Source: JAENWD01 sp963796915
GTDB taxonomy: Bacteria; Acidobacteriota; Vicinamibacteria; Vicinamibacterales; JAENWD01
Direction: 5' to 3'
NCBI GenBank assembly: GCA_963796915.1
Contig: CAWCNI010000004.1
Coordinates: 1,736,001-1,800,000 of the forward strand
Length of the DNA stretch: 64,000 nt
Shown: positions 1 through 9,630 of the stretch, piece by piece
Layout of the letters: every line of letters begins with the position of its first letter
Position numbering within the stretch: position 1 is the first letter of the stretch
The notes under the pieces: generated by a model
Seen by the model: only the letters and a program-made list of their open reading frames with translations
Told to the model about the DNA's origin: nothing
Database searches by the model: none
Position numbers and translations under genes: made by a program

Positions 1-2
1 GG

Positions 3-140
3 ACCGATCATTTCATGAACCCTGCCCTGCTCCAGAGCCAGATCGACACGCTGGAGCGTCCCGCCGATGCCATCGTCGTCGACGTCGCCTGTCCAGTGGA
101 AGAGCAGGTCGCGGCCATCCGCAGGGCGATAGGCCTCTAG
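3..140 (+). CDS. gntK: Gluconate kinase, C-terminal end (partial)
   Basis: This is the last 45 codons of a gene that begins before the window. The residues HFMNPALLQSQIDTLE, then AIVVDV and a final helix ending AIRRAIGL, match the C-terminus of thermosensitive-type gluconokinases. That enzyme phosphorylates D-gluconate to 6-phosphogluconate in the cytoplasm. The family usually has HFMPxxLLxSQxxTLE here. The P-loop and the rest of the enzyme are outside the window, so the call rests on this tail alone. Confidence 0.7.
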   Translation, partial: TDHFMNPALLQSQIDTLERPADAIVVDVACPVEEQVAAIRRAIGL

Positions 141-173
141 TAGCAGACAGCTGGCAGTTGGCGGCGGGCAGTT

Positions 174-256
174 CGCACTTCAGCACCTCAGCACTTCAGC
201 ACTTCAGCACGCACTGCCGCACTGCCGCACTGCCGCACCGCTGCACTTCTGCACCG
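174..256. repeat. Short tandem simple repeats between gntK and an oxidoreductase gene
   Basis: The gap holds about four degenerate copies of an 8-9 base unit (CTTCAGCA) followed by three copies of GCACTGCC and further GCAC-rich units. The units are contiguous with no spacers. Nothing here looks like a gene or a CRISPR array. Its role is unknown; it may have expanded by slippage. Confidence 0.6.
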
Positions 257-1336
257 TCACTTCCACAGGTCAATCGGCTTCTCCACCCTTGGGTGAAACG
301 GCAGACTGACCTTCGCCCCGGAGCGGGCGGACGCATATGCGGCGTAGATGATCTCGAGCACGGCGCGGCCGTCTTCGCCAGTGACGAGCGGTGCCGTGTC
401 CTTGCGCACGCAGTCGATGAAATGCGCGAGCTCGTGCGGATAGCCCTGATTGAAGGCCTCCTCGAACACTGTGAACGTCCATCCCGACGTGCTGCCCGCT
501 TTCTCCGCAGCGTAGCCGTAGCCTTGCTCGCTATACGTGGACGACGAGTTGCCGCGGAATAGATCGGCGAAGGCAACACCTGTGGTGCCGTAGACCTCGA
601 TCCTGTCGTCCATCCCGCCCGGCTTCGCCCAGCCGTCTTCCGCCAGGCCGATGACCCCGCCGTCGAATTCGACGATGGTCACCGCGTTGTCCTCGCCGCG
701 TGTCCTGTCCTTGTGGCGCACCGTGTCCATCGTCGCGAACACGCTGACGACTTTCGGCGCGCCACCCAGCATCCAGCGAAACCAGCCGAAGGCGTGGCAG
801 CCCATGTCCATCAGGACGCCGCCGCCGGACTGGTTGACGTCCCAGAACCAGTCGCTGTGCGGCCCCGAGTGCTTCTCGAGCTGCTTCAGCATGTAGATGT
901 CGCCGACAGCGCCTTCCTTGACGAGCGACCTGACGCGCTCGTACTTGGGCGCGAAGCACAGTTCCTCGGCGTACATCAGTTTCCGTCCGTGCTCTTGGCA
1001 CACCGCGATCATCTCGTCGGCCTGCTCGAGCGTCATGCAGAGCGGCTTCTCGATGATCACGTGACGGCCGGTGCGCGCCGCCGCCAACGTGGCGCGGTGG
1101 TGCAGGAAGTTCGGCAGGCAGATGTCGACCACCTCGCAGTCCGCTTCCTTGAACAGCTGATCGAGGTCGGTGAACCAGCGCGGGATGTTCCAGTGCTTCG
1201 CAAACGCCTCGGCGCGCGCGGCGCTGCGCGAATACACGGCGGTCACCCGCGCGTCCGGCACGAACCGGGTGTAGGACTCGAGATGGATGTCGGCGATGAA
1301 GCCGGCGCCAAGAATGGCAACTGTCGTCGGAGGCAC
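257..1336 (-). CDS. Gfo/Idh/MocA family NAD(P)-dependent oxidoreductase
   Basis: A 359-residue protein, full length for the family. The N-terminus carries a Rossmann dinucleotide-binding motif (AILGAGFIADIH, about residues 7-18). The EKPLCMT motif near residue 97 carries the lysine typical of the Gfo/Idh/MocA active site, and the C-terminal half is the alpha/beta substrate domain. These enzymes oxidise or reduce sugars, inositols or related polyols; the substrate cannot be told from sequence. There is no signal peptide, so it is cytoplasmic. It is transcribed away from the VWA gene at 1505. A second, more distant family member lies at 7958-8947. Confidence 0.88.
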   Translation of the reverse strand: MPPTTVAILGAGFIADIHLESYTRFVPDARVTAVYSRSAARAEAFAKHWNIPRWFTDLDQLFKEADCEVVDICLPNFLHHRATLAAARTGRHVIIEKPLCMTLEQADEMIAVCQEHGRKLMYAEELCFAPKYERVRSLVKEGAVGDIYMLKQLEKHSGPHSDWFWDVNQSGGGVLMDMGCHAFGWFRWMLGGAPKVVSVFATMDTVRHKDRTRGEDNAVTIVEFDGGVIGLAEDGWAKPGGMDDRIEVYGTTGVAFADLFRGNSSSTYSEQGYGYAAEKAGSTSGWTFTVFEEAFNQGYPHELAHFIDCVRKDTAPLVTGEDGRAVLEIIYAAYASARSGAKVSLPFHPRVEKPIDLWK

Positions 1337-1504
1337 GCGGGATTCTCCTCAGAGTGTCGGCCCGGCGCCAATTGCGCCGCCAGGCCAGTGATCTCTGCGG
1401 GATCCTGCCACAGTCCGGAGCCGGCCGGGTGACGGCATCCCTTGTGACCCCGTCCCTCGAATGCTACAGTTCGTACCGCCAGCGCCGCTATCCACACCCT
1501 TCGC

Positions 1505-3385
1505 ATGCCCCGTCGAACATTTGCACTGATCGCGTCCATTGTTGTCGGCCTGACAGCACTCGCCTTCGCCCAGCAGCCGGTCTTCCGCGGCGGGGTCGAT
1601 CTGATCCGCGTCGACGTCCGCGTCGTCGCCGACGACGGGCGGCCGGTGACCGACCTGACTGACGAGGAGTTCGAGGTCAAGGTCAACGGCAAGCCGAGCC
1701 CTGTACGAACGCTGCAGTTCCTGAAACTGGACGTGACGGGCACCGACGCGCCGGCGTCGGAAGCCGCCCGGTTCCGTGACGTCTCGACCAACCAGACCTC
1801 TATCCGCGGCCGGCTCACGGTGATCGTGATCGACCAGAGCGATCTCCCCGAGGACGTCCGTCCGCTCATGAACGGGCTGTCGCGGTTCATGAAGACGTTC
1901 GGGCCGGAGGATCAAACGGCCCTCGTCACGCTGCCGCGTCCGGGGATCTGGCACGACTTCACGCGCGACACCGGCGAGATCCAGGGCCTCCTGATGCGCG
2001 CGTCGGCACTCCCGGGCAGTGACGAGCCGGCGCCGTTAATCGGCGGCACAAACGCCGACGGGAGCTCCGTCGTCGGCTCGGGCGATGTGGCTGTCGATCG
2101 CGGCGAGCCCACCGATTATCGGCAGGGCATGCAGCAGGTGCCGTCGTGGATGGCCAACGAAGTCGGCGATGGCCGGCAGGACCTGATGTACGCGCTCGAG
2201 GCACTCGCCCGCCGGCTGAAGACGGTGGCGGGGCCGAAGACGCTGATCCTGATTTCGACGCACCTGCCGCCGGGCGTCGGCATCGCGGATTACCGCGCCT
2301 TCGCCGAGGAGGCCGCGGCCGCGCGGCTGACGGTCTACGTCATCAAGCCGCACGACATGCTCGGATCCGCCTCCGGCTCGCAAAGCGGCATCACCGCCCC
2401 GTTCGAGGAAGCCGGCGGCGTCGACTTTCTCGCCGGCCTCACCGGCGGCGTGGTCCTGAACGCGGTGGCCAACGCCGACGGGGTGTTCGCGCGTATCGGA
2501 CGCGAGACGAGCGGCACCTACGTGCTCGGCGTCGAGCCTCCAGCCGGCATCCCGCACAACAAGCCACTGGACGTCAGCGTGAGCGTCAAGCGACAAGGGT
2601 TGACCGTCCGCAGCCCCAAGCAGCTGGTCGCGGCCGAGACCGCCAAGCCCTCGAAGAACGTCAAGGGCGATGTCGGCAACGTCCTGCACGACCCGCGCCT
2701 GGCCTCCGACGTCGGCCTGAAGGTCACGGCGTACAACGCGATGAGCGCCGAGGCCAATCACGTCAAGACAGTCATCGTCGCTCAACTGGACGCGCCGCCC
2801 GACGCGAAGGGCATCTCGTGGGGCTTCGAGGTGCATGACGGCGATCGCATCGTCGCCGATGCCTACGAAAAAGCCGCGGCGAAGGATCCTGACACGACTG
2901 GCGAGGTCGTCACATCAGCAAACCTGCCGCCAGGCTCGTACGTGATCCGCTTTGCCACGGTGGATGCGCGCGGTCACCGGGCCAGCGTGGACCACACGCT
3001 CACCGTCGGACTGCACGACGCGCCCAACCTGCAGTTCAGTGACGTGTTCGTCGGCGAGGCGGTGAGCGGCCACTTCAAGCCGCGCATCTCGGTTGACGCC
3101 GCGGCGACGCAACTGGTGTCGATCGTCGAGCTCTACTCGACGGGGATCGCGGCCTTCAACGGCCTCAGCGTGGAGTTCGCGCTGCGCGCCGCCGACGGCA
3201 CCAGCCGCGCCGCGGCGCGCGCTCGTGTGCAGTCCGCCGCTGGAGGCGCCAAGGGTCTGGCGCAGGTCGCCCTGCCGCTCGCGCATCTGACGCCCGGCGT
3301 CTACGAAGTGGTGGCCGTCGTGCTCAACGGCCGGCAGCCGATCGGCGAGACGCGACGGGAAGTGATCATCGGACAGGAGCGCTGA
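1505..3385 (+). CDS. Secreted VWA domain protein (acidobacterial VWFA-related family)
   Basis: A 626-residue exported protein. An N-terminal signal peptide (about residues 1-22, ending LAFAQQ) is followed by the block VDLIRVDVRVVADDGRPVTDLTDEEFEV typical in spirit of the acidobacterial VWFA-related family, then a VWA-like domain with VIVIDQSDL as the metal-site strand and a late PPGxY-type beta domain. The function of the family is unknown; a periplasmic or surface adhesive or scaffold role is inferred. The next gene, one base downstream, is a paralog, so the pair probably arose by tandem duplication and is cotranscribed. Confidence 0.85.
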   Translation: MPRRTFALIASIVVGLTALAFAQQPVFRGGVDLIRVDVRVVADDGRPVTDLTDEEFEVKVNGKPSPVRTLQFLKLDVTGTDAPASEAARFRDVSTNQTSIRGRLTVIVIDQSDLPEDVRPLMNGLSRFMKTFGPEDQTALVTLPRPGIWHDFTRDTGEIQGLLMRASALPGSDEPAPLIGGTNADGSSVVGSGDVAVDRGEPTDYRQGMQQVPSWMANEVGDGRQDLMYALEALARRLKTVAGPKTLILISTHLPPGVGIADYRAFAEEAAAARLTVYVIKPHDMLGSASGSQSGITAPFEEAGGVDFLAGLTGGVVLNAVANADGVFARIGRETSGTYVLGVEPPAGIPHNKPLDVSVSVKRQGLTVRSPKQLVAAETAKPSKNVKGDVGNVLHDPRLASDVGLKVTAYNAMSAEANHVKTVIVAQLDAPPDAKGISWGFEVHDGDRIVADAYEKAAAKDPDTTGEVVTSANLPPGSYVIRFATVDARGHRASVDHTLTVGLHDAPNLQFSDVFVGEAVSGHFKPRISVDAAATQLVSIVELYSTGIAAFNGLSVEFALRAADGTSRAAARARVQSAAGGAKGLAQVALPLAHLTPGVYEVVAVVLNGRQPIGETRREVIIGQER

Positions 3386-3386
3386 C

Positions 3387-5181
3387 ATGCGGCGCACCCG
3401 CCTGGCGACAGTCGTGATGGTGGCGGCGGCCGCGGCCACCGCCGGGCTCAGGGCCCAGGAGCCCGTGTATCGCGGCGGCGTGCAGCGTATCCGCCTCGAC
3501 GTCACGGTCGTCGCGGAAGACGGGACGCCGGTGCGCGATCTGTCGCCACAGGATTTCGTCGTCACCATCGACGGTCGCGCGCGCACGGTGACGTCAGCCG
3601 AATTCATCGACCTCGACCTCCTCGACATCGAAGACTGCGAAGCCACAGGCAGTCTCGAGCGGGATCTCCACCAATCCGCCGGAGGCTGTCGGACGCATCA
3701 CGATCCTGGCCATCGACACGTCGAGTCTCTCGGAGGGGCGGGAGCTTGCGCAGATAGAGACCATGGGCAGGTATCTCGACACGATGGGGCCCTCGGACCG
3801 CACCGGCCTTCTCGTGCTGCCCCATCCCAGCGCAAAAGGCCGTCACGTCGAACTGACGACGAATGTGGCCGAGGTGCGTGAGGTCTTGTCCCGCACGCAC
3901 GCGGAAATCGGGGCCAACGGTGGCGGGCTTCCGTATGGCGGCGTCAATGTCGCCAACTCGGGGGGACCAGCGCTGTCCGACTCTCAGCGGGACACCAGGC
4001 AGTCGCGGGCAGAGACATTCGGCATCGTGCGTAATGAGTTGATGAGTCTGGCTCAGACGCTGCAGAGCGTGGAGGGCACGAAGACGCTGGTCCTGATGGC
4101 AGGCTCAATACCCGGCGGCCTCGATGGTCTGCCCGACGCGGCCGACTTCGCCGCCGCAGCGGCGCGCGCGCGTCTGACTATCTACGTCGTGCATCCGTAT
4201 GGCCCGCTGACGCCCGACGACGGCGTGTACGAGCTCGCGGGACTGACCGGCGGCACCGTTCTCGATGCCGTCGCTGATGGGACGTCCGCCTTCCAGCGCA
4301 TCGCCCGCGAGACCAGCGGCTCTTACGTCCTCGGCATCGAGCCCCTCGCCGGCACGCCGTTCGACAAGCCGTTGAAGATCACGGTGAAAGTGAATCGTCC
4401 GGGGTTGACGGTGCGCAGTCCGAAGCAGATCGTGCCACCGGCAACGCCGCCAGCGAGCCGGTCCACGCACGATGTGCTCGCAGACGCCTTGTTCCAGCCG
4501 CGTCCATACACCGAGCTGCCCGTCTCGCTCGCCAGCTTCTCCGCGCGCGGTACCGACAAGTCGAAGCTCAAAACTGTCATCGTGGCCGAACTGCCGGACG
4601 CGTCGGGTGACGTCGCATGGGGATTCCAGGCGAGACGTGACAACAAGATCATGGCCGATGCGTTCGAGAAGAGCGCTGCGGCCGACGCCGGCGGCGGCAA
4701 CTCACGCGTCGTCACCACGTCTGCCCTGCTCCCGGCCGGCGACTACGCGCTGACGTTCGCGGCGATCGACGGCACCGGCAGGCGCGGCAGCCTGCCGCAT
4801 CCGCTTGCGGTGTCGCTGCATCACGCCGGCAGCGTGACCTTCAGCGACGTCTTCGTCGGCGCTGCCGCCGACGGCCACTTCCGGCCACGTCTGAGTTTCA
4901 CGCCGGCCGATCGCCAACTCGTGGCGTTCGTCGAGATCTACGGCGACGCCGCGCGCCAGGCGACATCAGAGTTCTCGCTCGTGGACGACGCCGGCACCGT
5001 CCTGGCCCACGCATCCAGCAGCACGCCGGCCGACCAGGCCGACAAGCGCATGGTCAGCGCGACGATCCCGCTGCCGGGCGGCGCTCCCGCCTCCTGTCAC
5101 GTCGTTGTCCAGATTCATGCGGGCGGGACGTCGGCGACCGCAGAGCATGCGATCCGGGTCGCGGCGCCAGCCGGTCGTTGA
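3387..5181 (+). pseudogene. Second VWFA-related secreted protein, split by a frameshift
   Basis: Paralog of the preceding gene, starting one base after its stop. The first frame (3387 to about 3630) gives a signal peptide (ending GLRAQ) and the block IRLDVTVVAEDGTPVRDLSPQDF. Homology then continues in the +1 frame (STNPPEAVGRITILAIDTS, then VLGIEPLAGTPFDKPLK) to the stop at 5181. The break lies at about 3620-3632, in a CTC/CGAC-rich stretch, and is repaired by removing one base. The rest is well conserved with the upstream copy, so this may be a sequencing insertion or a recent mutation. An internal ATG at 3763 could give a signal-less product, which is unlikely to be useful. Confidence 0.8.
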
Positions 5182-5193
5182 TATGCTCGACCG

Positions 5194-5715
5194 ATGACGC
5201 GCTCGACCGCCATCCGCTGGGGGCTCGTGCTGGCGGCGGGGCTGACCTCAGCGACGCTCCAGGCGCAGTCGTTCTTCAAGAACGCGCCACCGCGTCTTAC
5301 GGTGTCGGTGGACGCTCCGGCGAAGCCGCCGGGAGCCGCCGGGCCGATCGACCTGCCCGTACGCATCGCGCCGAACCCTGGAATCCACGTCTACGCGCCC
5401 GGCAACCCGGAGTACATCCCGATCTCGATCGAGATCACGCCGTCGCCCGGTCTCACCGCTGACGCAGCGCGATTTCCCAAGGCCGAGGATTTCTTCTTCG
5501 CGGCGCTGGCGGAGTCGGTGAAGGTCTACTCGAAGCCGTTTGTCGTCGTCGTGCCGCTGCATGCCGCGAGCACACTCGCCGGCAAGGCCGCACAGGACGG
5601 CACGATCGCCATCAGCGGCGTCGTGAAATATCAGGCCTGCGACGACAAGCTGTGCTTTCCGCCGCAGTCAGCGAGCTTCGAGGCTCGCCTGCCGGTTGCC
5701 GCCAAGCGGCGCTGA
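5194..5715 (+). CDS. Secreted DsbD N-terminal-like domain protein (DsbD-alpha)
   Basis: A 173-residue protein with a signal peptide (about residues 1-25) and one domain resembling the periplasmic alpha domain of the thiol:disulfide interchange protein DsbD. The diagnostic part is YQACDDKLCFPP near residue 150, with the two redox cysteines. The transmembrane beta domain and the thioredoxin-like gamma domain of DsbD are absent, so this is a stand-alone domain. It may pass electrons to periplasmic thiol proteins. Its 3' end overlaps the convergent DUF1223 gene by 48 bases; that protein also has a CxxC site, so a redox link is possible but unproven. Confidence 0.8.
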   Translation: MTRSTAIRWGLVLAAGLTSATLQAQSFFKNAPPRLTVSVDAPAKPPGAAGPIDLPVRIAPNPGIHVYAPGNPEYIPISIEITPSPGLTADAARFPKAEDFFFAALAESVKVYSKPFVVVVPLHAASTLAGKAAQDGTIAISGVVKYQACDDKLCFPPQSASFEARLPVAAKRR

Positions 5716-6498
5716 TGCGGCGCCGACGATCCGGCCGCGATCCTTCGATTGCACGAACACCACCACGTGGAGATGGTCCGCCGACCACTTCCCGTCGATC
5801 GCCGCCGTCGCATCGATGGCCGTCGTCGCCTGCCCGCGCTTCAGGCGACCGATCTTCTCGAGCGAGCGGGTGACGCCGATGTGTGTCAGCCGATGGCCCT
5901 TGTTCTCGCCGGCGGAGACGGCGGAGGCCAGGCCGTCCTCGGTAATCGCGACAATCACGTCGCCGTCGGGCAGCGTCGTCCCGCCGGCGGCGGTGAACTC
6001 GGCGTGGATGCGCGCCTTCCCGGCCTCGGACGCCGCCGTCACGGAGACCTGCACCTTGGCGGCTGCCGCAGCCTGGCGGATCGCCGCGATGGCTGCGCCG
6101 CGGTCGTTGCCACCGACCTGCGTCGCGCCGTCCACGACCATCTGCGGCGTGAAGACGTCGGAGGTCAGCGCCGACGAGTAGCGCTGCTGCCGTTCAGTGA
6201 AGCTCGCACTGGAGAACGGATCGATCCACCCCTGGCGATTCCAGTAGTCGACATGCTCGCTGAGCGGGATCACGTTGATGCCTTCGGTCGGACCGGCCGA
6301 CACGAGGTCGGCAAGAAACTGGTCGGCCGGCGGACAGCTCGAGCAGCCCTCCGACGTGAACAGCTCGACGACGACCGGGGCGGAGGACGGGGGGCCGGCG
6401 GGAACGGGGGCGGCGACCGCGGCCGCCGCAAGCCACGCGCAGGCGGCGAGGCCGCCAATCACGCCGGCTGTCAGGACATTGCGTGTGAATGCGGACAC
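5668..6498 (-). CDS. DUF1223 secreted thioredoxin-like protein
   Basis: About 276 residues. The GTG at 6498 is chosen because GAGGAGG lies just upstream; a longer in-frame start exists at 6570 without such a site. A signal peptide is followed by VVELFTSEGCSSCPPAD, the DUF1223 hallmark: a thioredoxin-like strand with a CxxC pair (CSSC). The later residues HVDYWNRQGWIDPF and TPQMVVDG are also typical. The biochemical role of DUF1223 is not established; the fold suggests a periplasmic thiol/disulfide function. The gene converges on and overlaps the DsbD-alpha gene. Confidence 0.87.
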   Translation of the reverse strand: MSAFTRNVLTAGVIGGLAACAWLAAAAVAAPVPAGPPSSAPVVVELFTSEGCSSCPPADQFLADLVSAGPTEGINVIPLSEHVDYWNRQGWIDPFSSASFTERQQRYSSALTSDVFTPQMVVDGATQVGGNDRGAAIAAIRQAAAAAKVQVSVTAASEAGKARIHAEFTAAGGTTLPDGDVIVAITEDGLASAVSAGENKGHRLTHIGVTRSLEKIGRLKRGQATTAIDATAAIDGKWSADHLHVVVFVQSKDRGRIVGAASAPLGGNRQASLEAR

Positions 6499-6579
6499 GG
6501 GACCTCCTCGACTCTCTGCTGGTTGGATGCCGCCGGGCGTCCGGCGCGACGCCGGCGTGCCTGATAACATCCCCTGCCC

Positions 6580-7968
6580 ATGACTGGACCTGACGGTTCG
6601 ACGACAGCTGCCGCGCCGCTCGAGCGGCGTTTCGGCCTGCTGCAGGCCACGGCGCTGAACATGTCGAACATGATCGGCGTCGGCCCGTTCATCACCATTC
6701 CCCTGCTCATGACCGCGCTTGGCGGCCCGCAGGCGCTGGCCGGCTGGCTCCTGGCGCTGGTCATCGTCATGGCGGACGGCCTGGTGTGGAGCGAGCTGGG
6801 CGCGATGATGCCGGGCTCGGGCGGCACGTATCGGTACCTGCGGGACGGATTCGGGCGGGGCGGCCGGCTGATGGCCTTCCTGTTCATCTGGCAGTTCATC
6901 CTGAGCGGCCCGCTCGAGATCGCTTCAGGCTACATCGGCTTCGCGCACTACGCGCGCTATTTGTGGCGGGATATGCCTGAAGGGACGGCATTCGTCCTCG
7001 CCGCCGCCGTCGGCGTGGTCAACGTCCTGCTCCTCTATCGCCGCATTGCCTCGATCGGGAGGCTGACGGTGGTGTTGTGGATTGGCACGCTGATCACGAC
7101 GCTGGGGGTGATCGCGGCGGGCGCCGCCAATTTCAACCCGGCGATCGCGTTCGACCTGCCGCCCGACGCCTGGAAGTTCTCGACCGGGATGCTGTTCGGC
7201 CTCGGCGCCGCCTCTCGCGTCGGCATCTACGACTACCTCGGCTACTACGACATCTGCTACCTCGGCGAGGAGGTCCGCGACCCGGGCCGCGTGATCCCCC
7301 GATCGATCCTGATCAGCGTCCTGGCGGTCGCCGTCATCTACATCGCGATCAACCTCTCGATTATCGGCGTGGTGCCCTGGCGCTCGTTCGTGCCGAACAC
7401 GGCCCATCCGGAGTCCGACTTCATCGTGTCGGTGTTCATGGAGCGGCTCTACGGCGCGAAGGTCGCCGCGCTGTTCACCGGGCTGGTGCTGTGGACCGCG
7501 TTCGGGTCGGTGTTTGCGCTGCTGCTCGGATACTCGCGGATTCCCTATGCCGCGGCGATCGACGGCACGTTCTTCCGCGTGTTCGCACGCGTACATGGCA
7601 CGCGCCATTTTCCGCACGTGTCGCTGCTGGTGGTGGGCGGCCTCTCGATCGCGGCAAGCGCGTTGTCGCTCGGCACGCTGATCGACGCGCTCATCACGAC
7701 CCGGATACTCGTGCAGTTCATCGGCCAGGTCGTCGTGGTCGTGCGGCTGCGGCGGCAGTCGCCGGACATGGCGCGCCCCTTCAGAATGTGGGGGTATCCG
7801 CTCCCGGCGATCGTGGCACTGGCCGGATGGCTGTTCGTCTTCACCACCTCGGGCGCGGAGTTGATCGGGCTCGGTCTCGTCACGCTGCTGGCGGGCGTGG
7901 CGGCGTTCGCGATCTGGAACTGGTCAACCGGCGCAGCGCCGCGCGACGGGGCGTCGCTCAGCGCCTGA
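6580..7968 (+). CDS. APC family amino acid permease
   Basis: A 462-residue inner-membrane protein with about 12 hydrophobic segments. Helix 1 holds NMIGVGPFI, close to the unwound substrate-binding GxGxF stretch of APC transporters, and WSELGAMMPGSGGTYRYLRDGFG is the conserved region of helices 2-3. The likely role is proton-coupled import or exchange of amino acids or amines; the substrate is not identifiable. The gene is divergent from DUF1223 and its end overlaps the convergent oxidoreductase by 11 bases. Confidence 0.87.
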   Translation: MTGPDGSTTAAAPLERRFGLLQATALNMSNMIGVGPFITIPLLMTALGGPQALAGWLLALVIVMADGLVWSELGAMMPGSGGTYRYLRDGFGRGGRLMAFLFIWQFILSGPLEIASGYIGFAHYARYLWRDMPEGTAFVLAAAVGVVNVLLLYRRIASIGRLTVVLWIGTLITTLGVIAAGAANFNPAIAFDLPPDAWKFSTGMLFGLGAASRVGIYDYLGYYDICYLGEEVRDPGRVIPRSILISVLAVAVIYIAINLSIIGVVPWRSFVPNTAHPESDFIVSVFMERLYGAKVAALFTGLVLWTAFGSVFALLLGYSRIPYAAAIDGTFFRVFARVHGTRHFPHVSLLVVGGLSIAASALSLGTLIDALITTRILVQFIGQVVVVVRLRRQSPDMARPFRMWGYPLPAIVALAGWLFVFTTSGAELIGLGLVTLLAGVAAFAIWNWSTGAAPRDGASLSA

Positions 7969-8947
7969 GCGCGACCGGTCTGCCGTCGGCGGCCGAGGCG
8001 TACAGCGCCTGAATCGCGGCGACGTTGCCGCGGCTGTCGACCAGCGGGATGGCCTGCGGCGCGCCGTCGAGGGCAGCGCGCTCCATGTCTTCGATCTCGC
8101 CCAGGTACAGCGCGCCGTCGTCCATCTCGAGCGGTATCGTCGTTCTCACGCCATCGCGCACGACATTCAGCTGTTCATGCGCGCCCGGCTTGAACGGCGA
8201 CGGGATCTCGAGTGCCGCCTCACTGCCGACGATCTCCATCGACGTGCGAAACGCCGACTGGAATCCGCAGTCGAACGTCGCCAGCCGTCCGCCTGGAAAC
8301 CGCAGCATCCCGGCAAACGTCATGTCGACGCCGGTCGGTCCGCGCTCGGCAAACCCGACGACAGAGTCCGGCTCGCTCCGCATCAGCAGCCGCGCGTAGC
8401 TGACCGGGTAGCAGCCCACATCCCACAAGCTGCCACCGCCCCACTCCGGCCGCAGGCGGACGTCGCTGTCGCGCTCGAGCATGAACGAGAAGCTGCCGTG
8501 TATCAGGCGGACTTCGCCGAGCGTGCCGCCGTCGACGAGCGCCTGCACCTGACGGGTCTGCGCGTGATGTCGGTACATGAACCCCTCGGCGATCACCACG
8601 CCGGCGTCCGACGCGGCCCGCTGCAGGCGATCGACGTCGTCGGGCACCAGCGCGATGGGCTTCTCGCAGAGCACATGCTTGCCGGCGCGCGCCGCCGCAA
8701 TCGTCCACTCGACGTGCAGGTGGTTGGGCAGCGGCACGTAGATCGCGTTCACCGCGGGGTCAGCCAGCAGGGCCTCGTACGAGCCAACCGCGCGCGGAAT
8801 CTGCCATTCGCTCGCGTACGCCTCGGCACGCGTCAGGTCGCGGCTCGCCACCACGTCGAGCGTGCTGCGCCCGGCCTCTCGGATCGCGGGAATCACCGCG
8901 CGGTTGATGCGGGCGGTGCCGAGCAGTCCCCAGTGAAGCGTGGTCAT
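7958..8947 (-). CDS. Gfo/Idh/MocA family oxidoreductase
   Basis: A 329-residue protein starting at the ATG at 8947. The longer open frame to 9271 runs antisense-like through the next gene and lacks family similarity. It has the Rossmann motif GLLGTARINRAVIPAI, the strand AIYVPLPNHLHVEW, and CEKPIAL carrying the conserved catalytic-site lysine. The C-terminal sheet domain contains EIVGSEAALEI. It resembles D-xylose or trans-dihydrodiol dehydrogenases more than the family member at 257-1336. The substrate is unknown. It sits four bases downstream of the membrane protein at 8952-9524. Confidence 0.87.
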   Translation of the reverse strand: MTTLHWGLLGTARINRAVIPAIREAGRSTLDVVASRDLTRAEAYASEWQIPRAVGSYEALLADPAVNAIYVPLPNHLHVEWTIAAARAGKHVLCEKPIALVPDDVDRLQRAASDAGVVIAEGFMYRHHAQTRQVQALVDGGTLGEVRLIHGSFSFMLERDSDVRLRPEWGGGSLWDVGCYPVSYARLLMRSEPDSVVGFAERGPTGVDMTFAGMLRFPGGRLATFDCGFQSAFRTSMEIVGSEAALEIPSPFKPGAHEQLNVVRDGVRTTIPLEMDDGALYLGEIEDMERAALDGAPQAIPLVDSRGNVAAIQALYASAADGRPVALRR

Positions 8948-8951
8948 GGTG

Positions 8952-9524
8952 TCAGCCCGCTGAAAACGCCAGCTGCACGACCTGTTCGGCCGGCAGACTG
9001 CTCGTGATGACCTGAACGCGCGGCCCGTCCTGCCAGAACACCAGGACGAAGGAAGACTTGCGATGCACGACGTATCGGCGCCCGCGCTCGACCCGCACGT
9101 CAGTGGTCGCCGGCAGATCGGACAACTGCCCCTGATAGACCTGCCACACAACCAGATCTTCGAGGCGATTGTGGAACATGACGAGAATGCCTGGCTGCCC
9201 GTCCACGGCATGCACCGCCGCCCCGAACGGGACGAACCCGGCCGGCTGAAGATCCGGCACGCGCGCGCCAAGGCCCGGCTGCCGCGCGGCCAACGCGGTC
9301 TCTATGGCTCGCGGATCATTCGTGGACGTCTCTGACGCAATCACGTGCCCGGCGACGCGTGTGTAATCCTGCGAGATGATCGCCGGCACCGGCAGCGTGC
9401 GAAACATCGAGACCAGCAGGAACACCACCGCGCCGATCCCGACGACGGCAACCGCGACGAACAGGCCGGGGTCGTTCAGAGGACGCGTCGGGCGCTCGCC
9501 TGCCGTGACGTCTTGCGCGGACAT
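8952..9524 (-). CDS. Single-pass membrane protein of unknown function
   Basis: About 190 residues if translation starts at the ATG at 9524; an upstream in-frame start exists at 9599 but adds a non-conserved tail. One membrane helix (FVAVAVVGIGAVVFLLVSMF, about residues 22-41) is followed by a roughly 150-residue outer domain with VFWQDGPRVQVITSSLPAE near its end. The layout resembles membrane-anchored anti-sigma-factor-like proteins, but no zinc-binding anti-sigma motif and no adjacent sigma factor gene are present. Function is not assigned. Confidence 0.6.
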   Translation of the reverse strand: MSAQDVTAGERPTRPLNDPGLFVAVAVVGIGAVVFLLVSMFRTLPVPAIISQDYTRVAGHVIASETSTNDPRAIETALAARQPGLGARVPDLQPAGFVPFGAAVHAVDGQPGILVMFHNRLEDLVVWQVYQGQLSDLPATTDVRVERGRRYVVHRKSSFVLVFWQDGPRVQVITSSLPAEQVVQLAFSAG

Positions 9525-9630
9525 GTGCCGATTGTAGTCGGACGGCCGCGGCCCGATGCAGATGCGATGAGTCTCACGACCCCCTCCCGGCAGGGCCATG
9601 AGCTGAGTGGAGGCGATGTCCGGGCGCCGC

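Noticed and set aside
174..256. CRISPR-like array
   Set aside because: Units are only 8-9 bases and contiguous, without unique spacers, and no cas genes are near.
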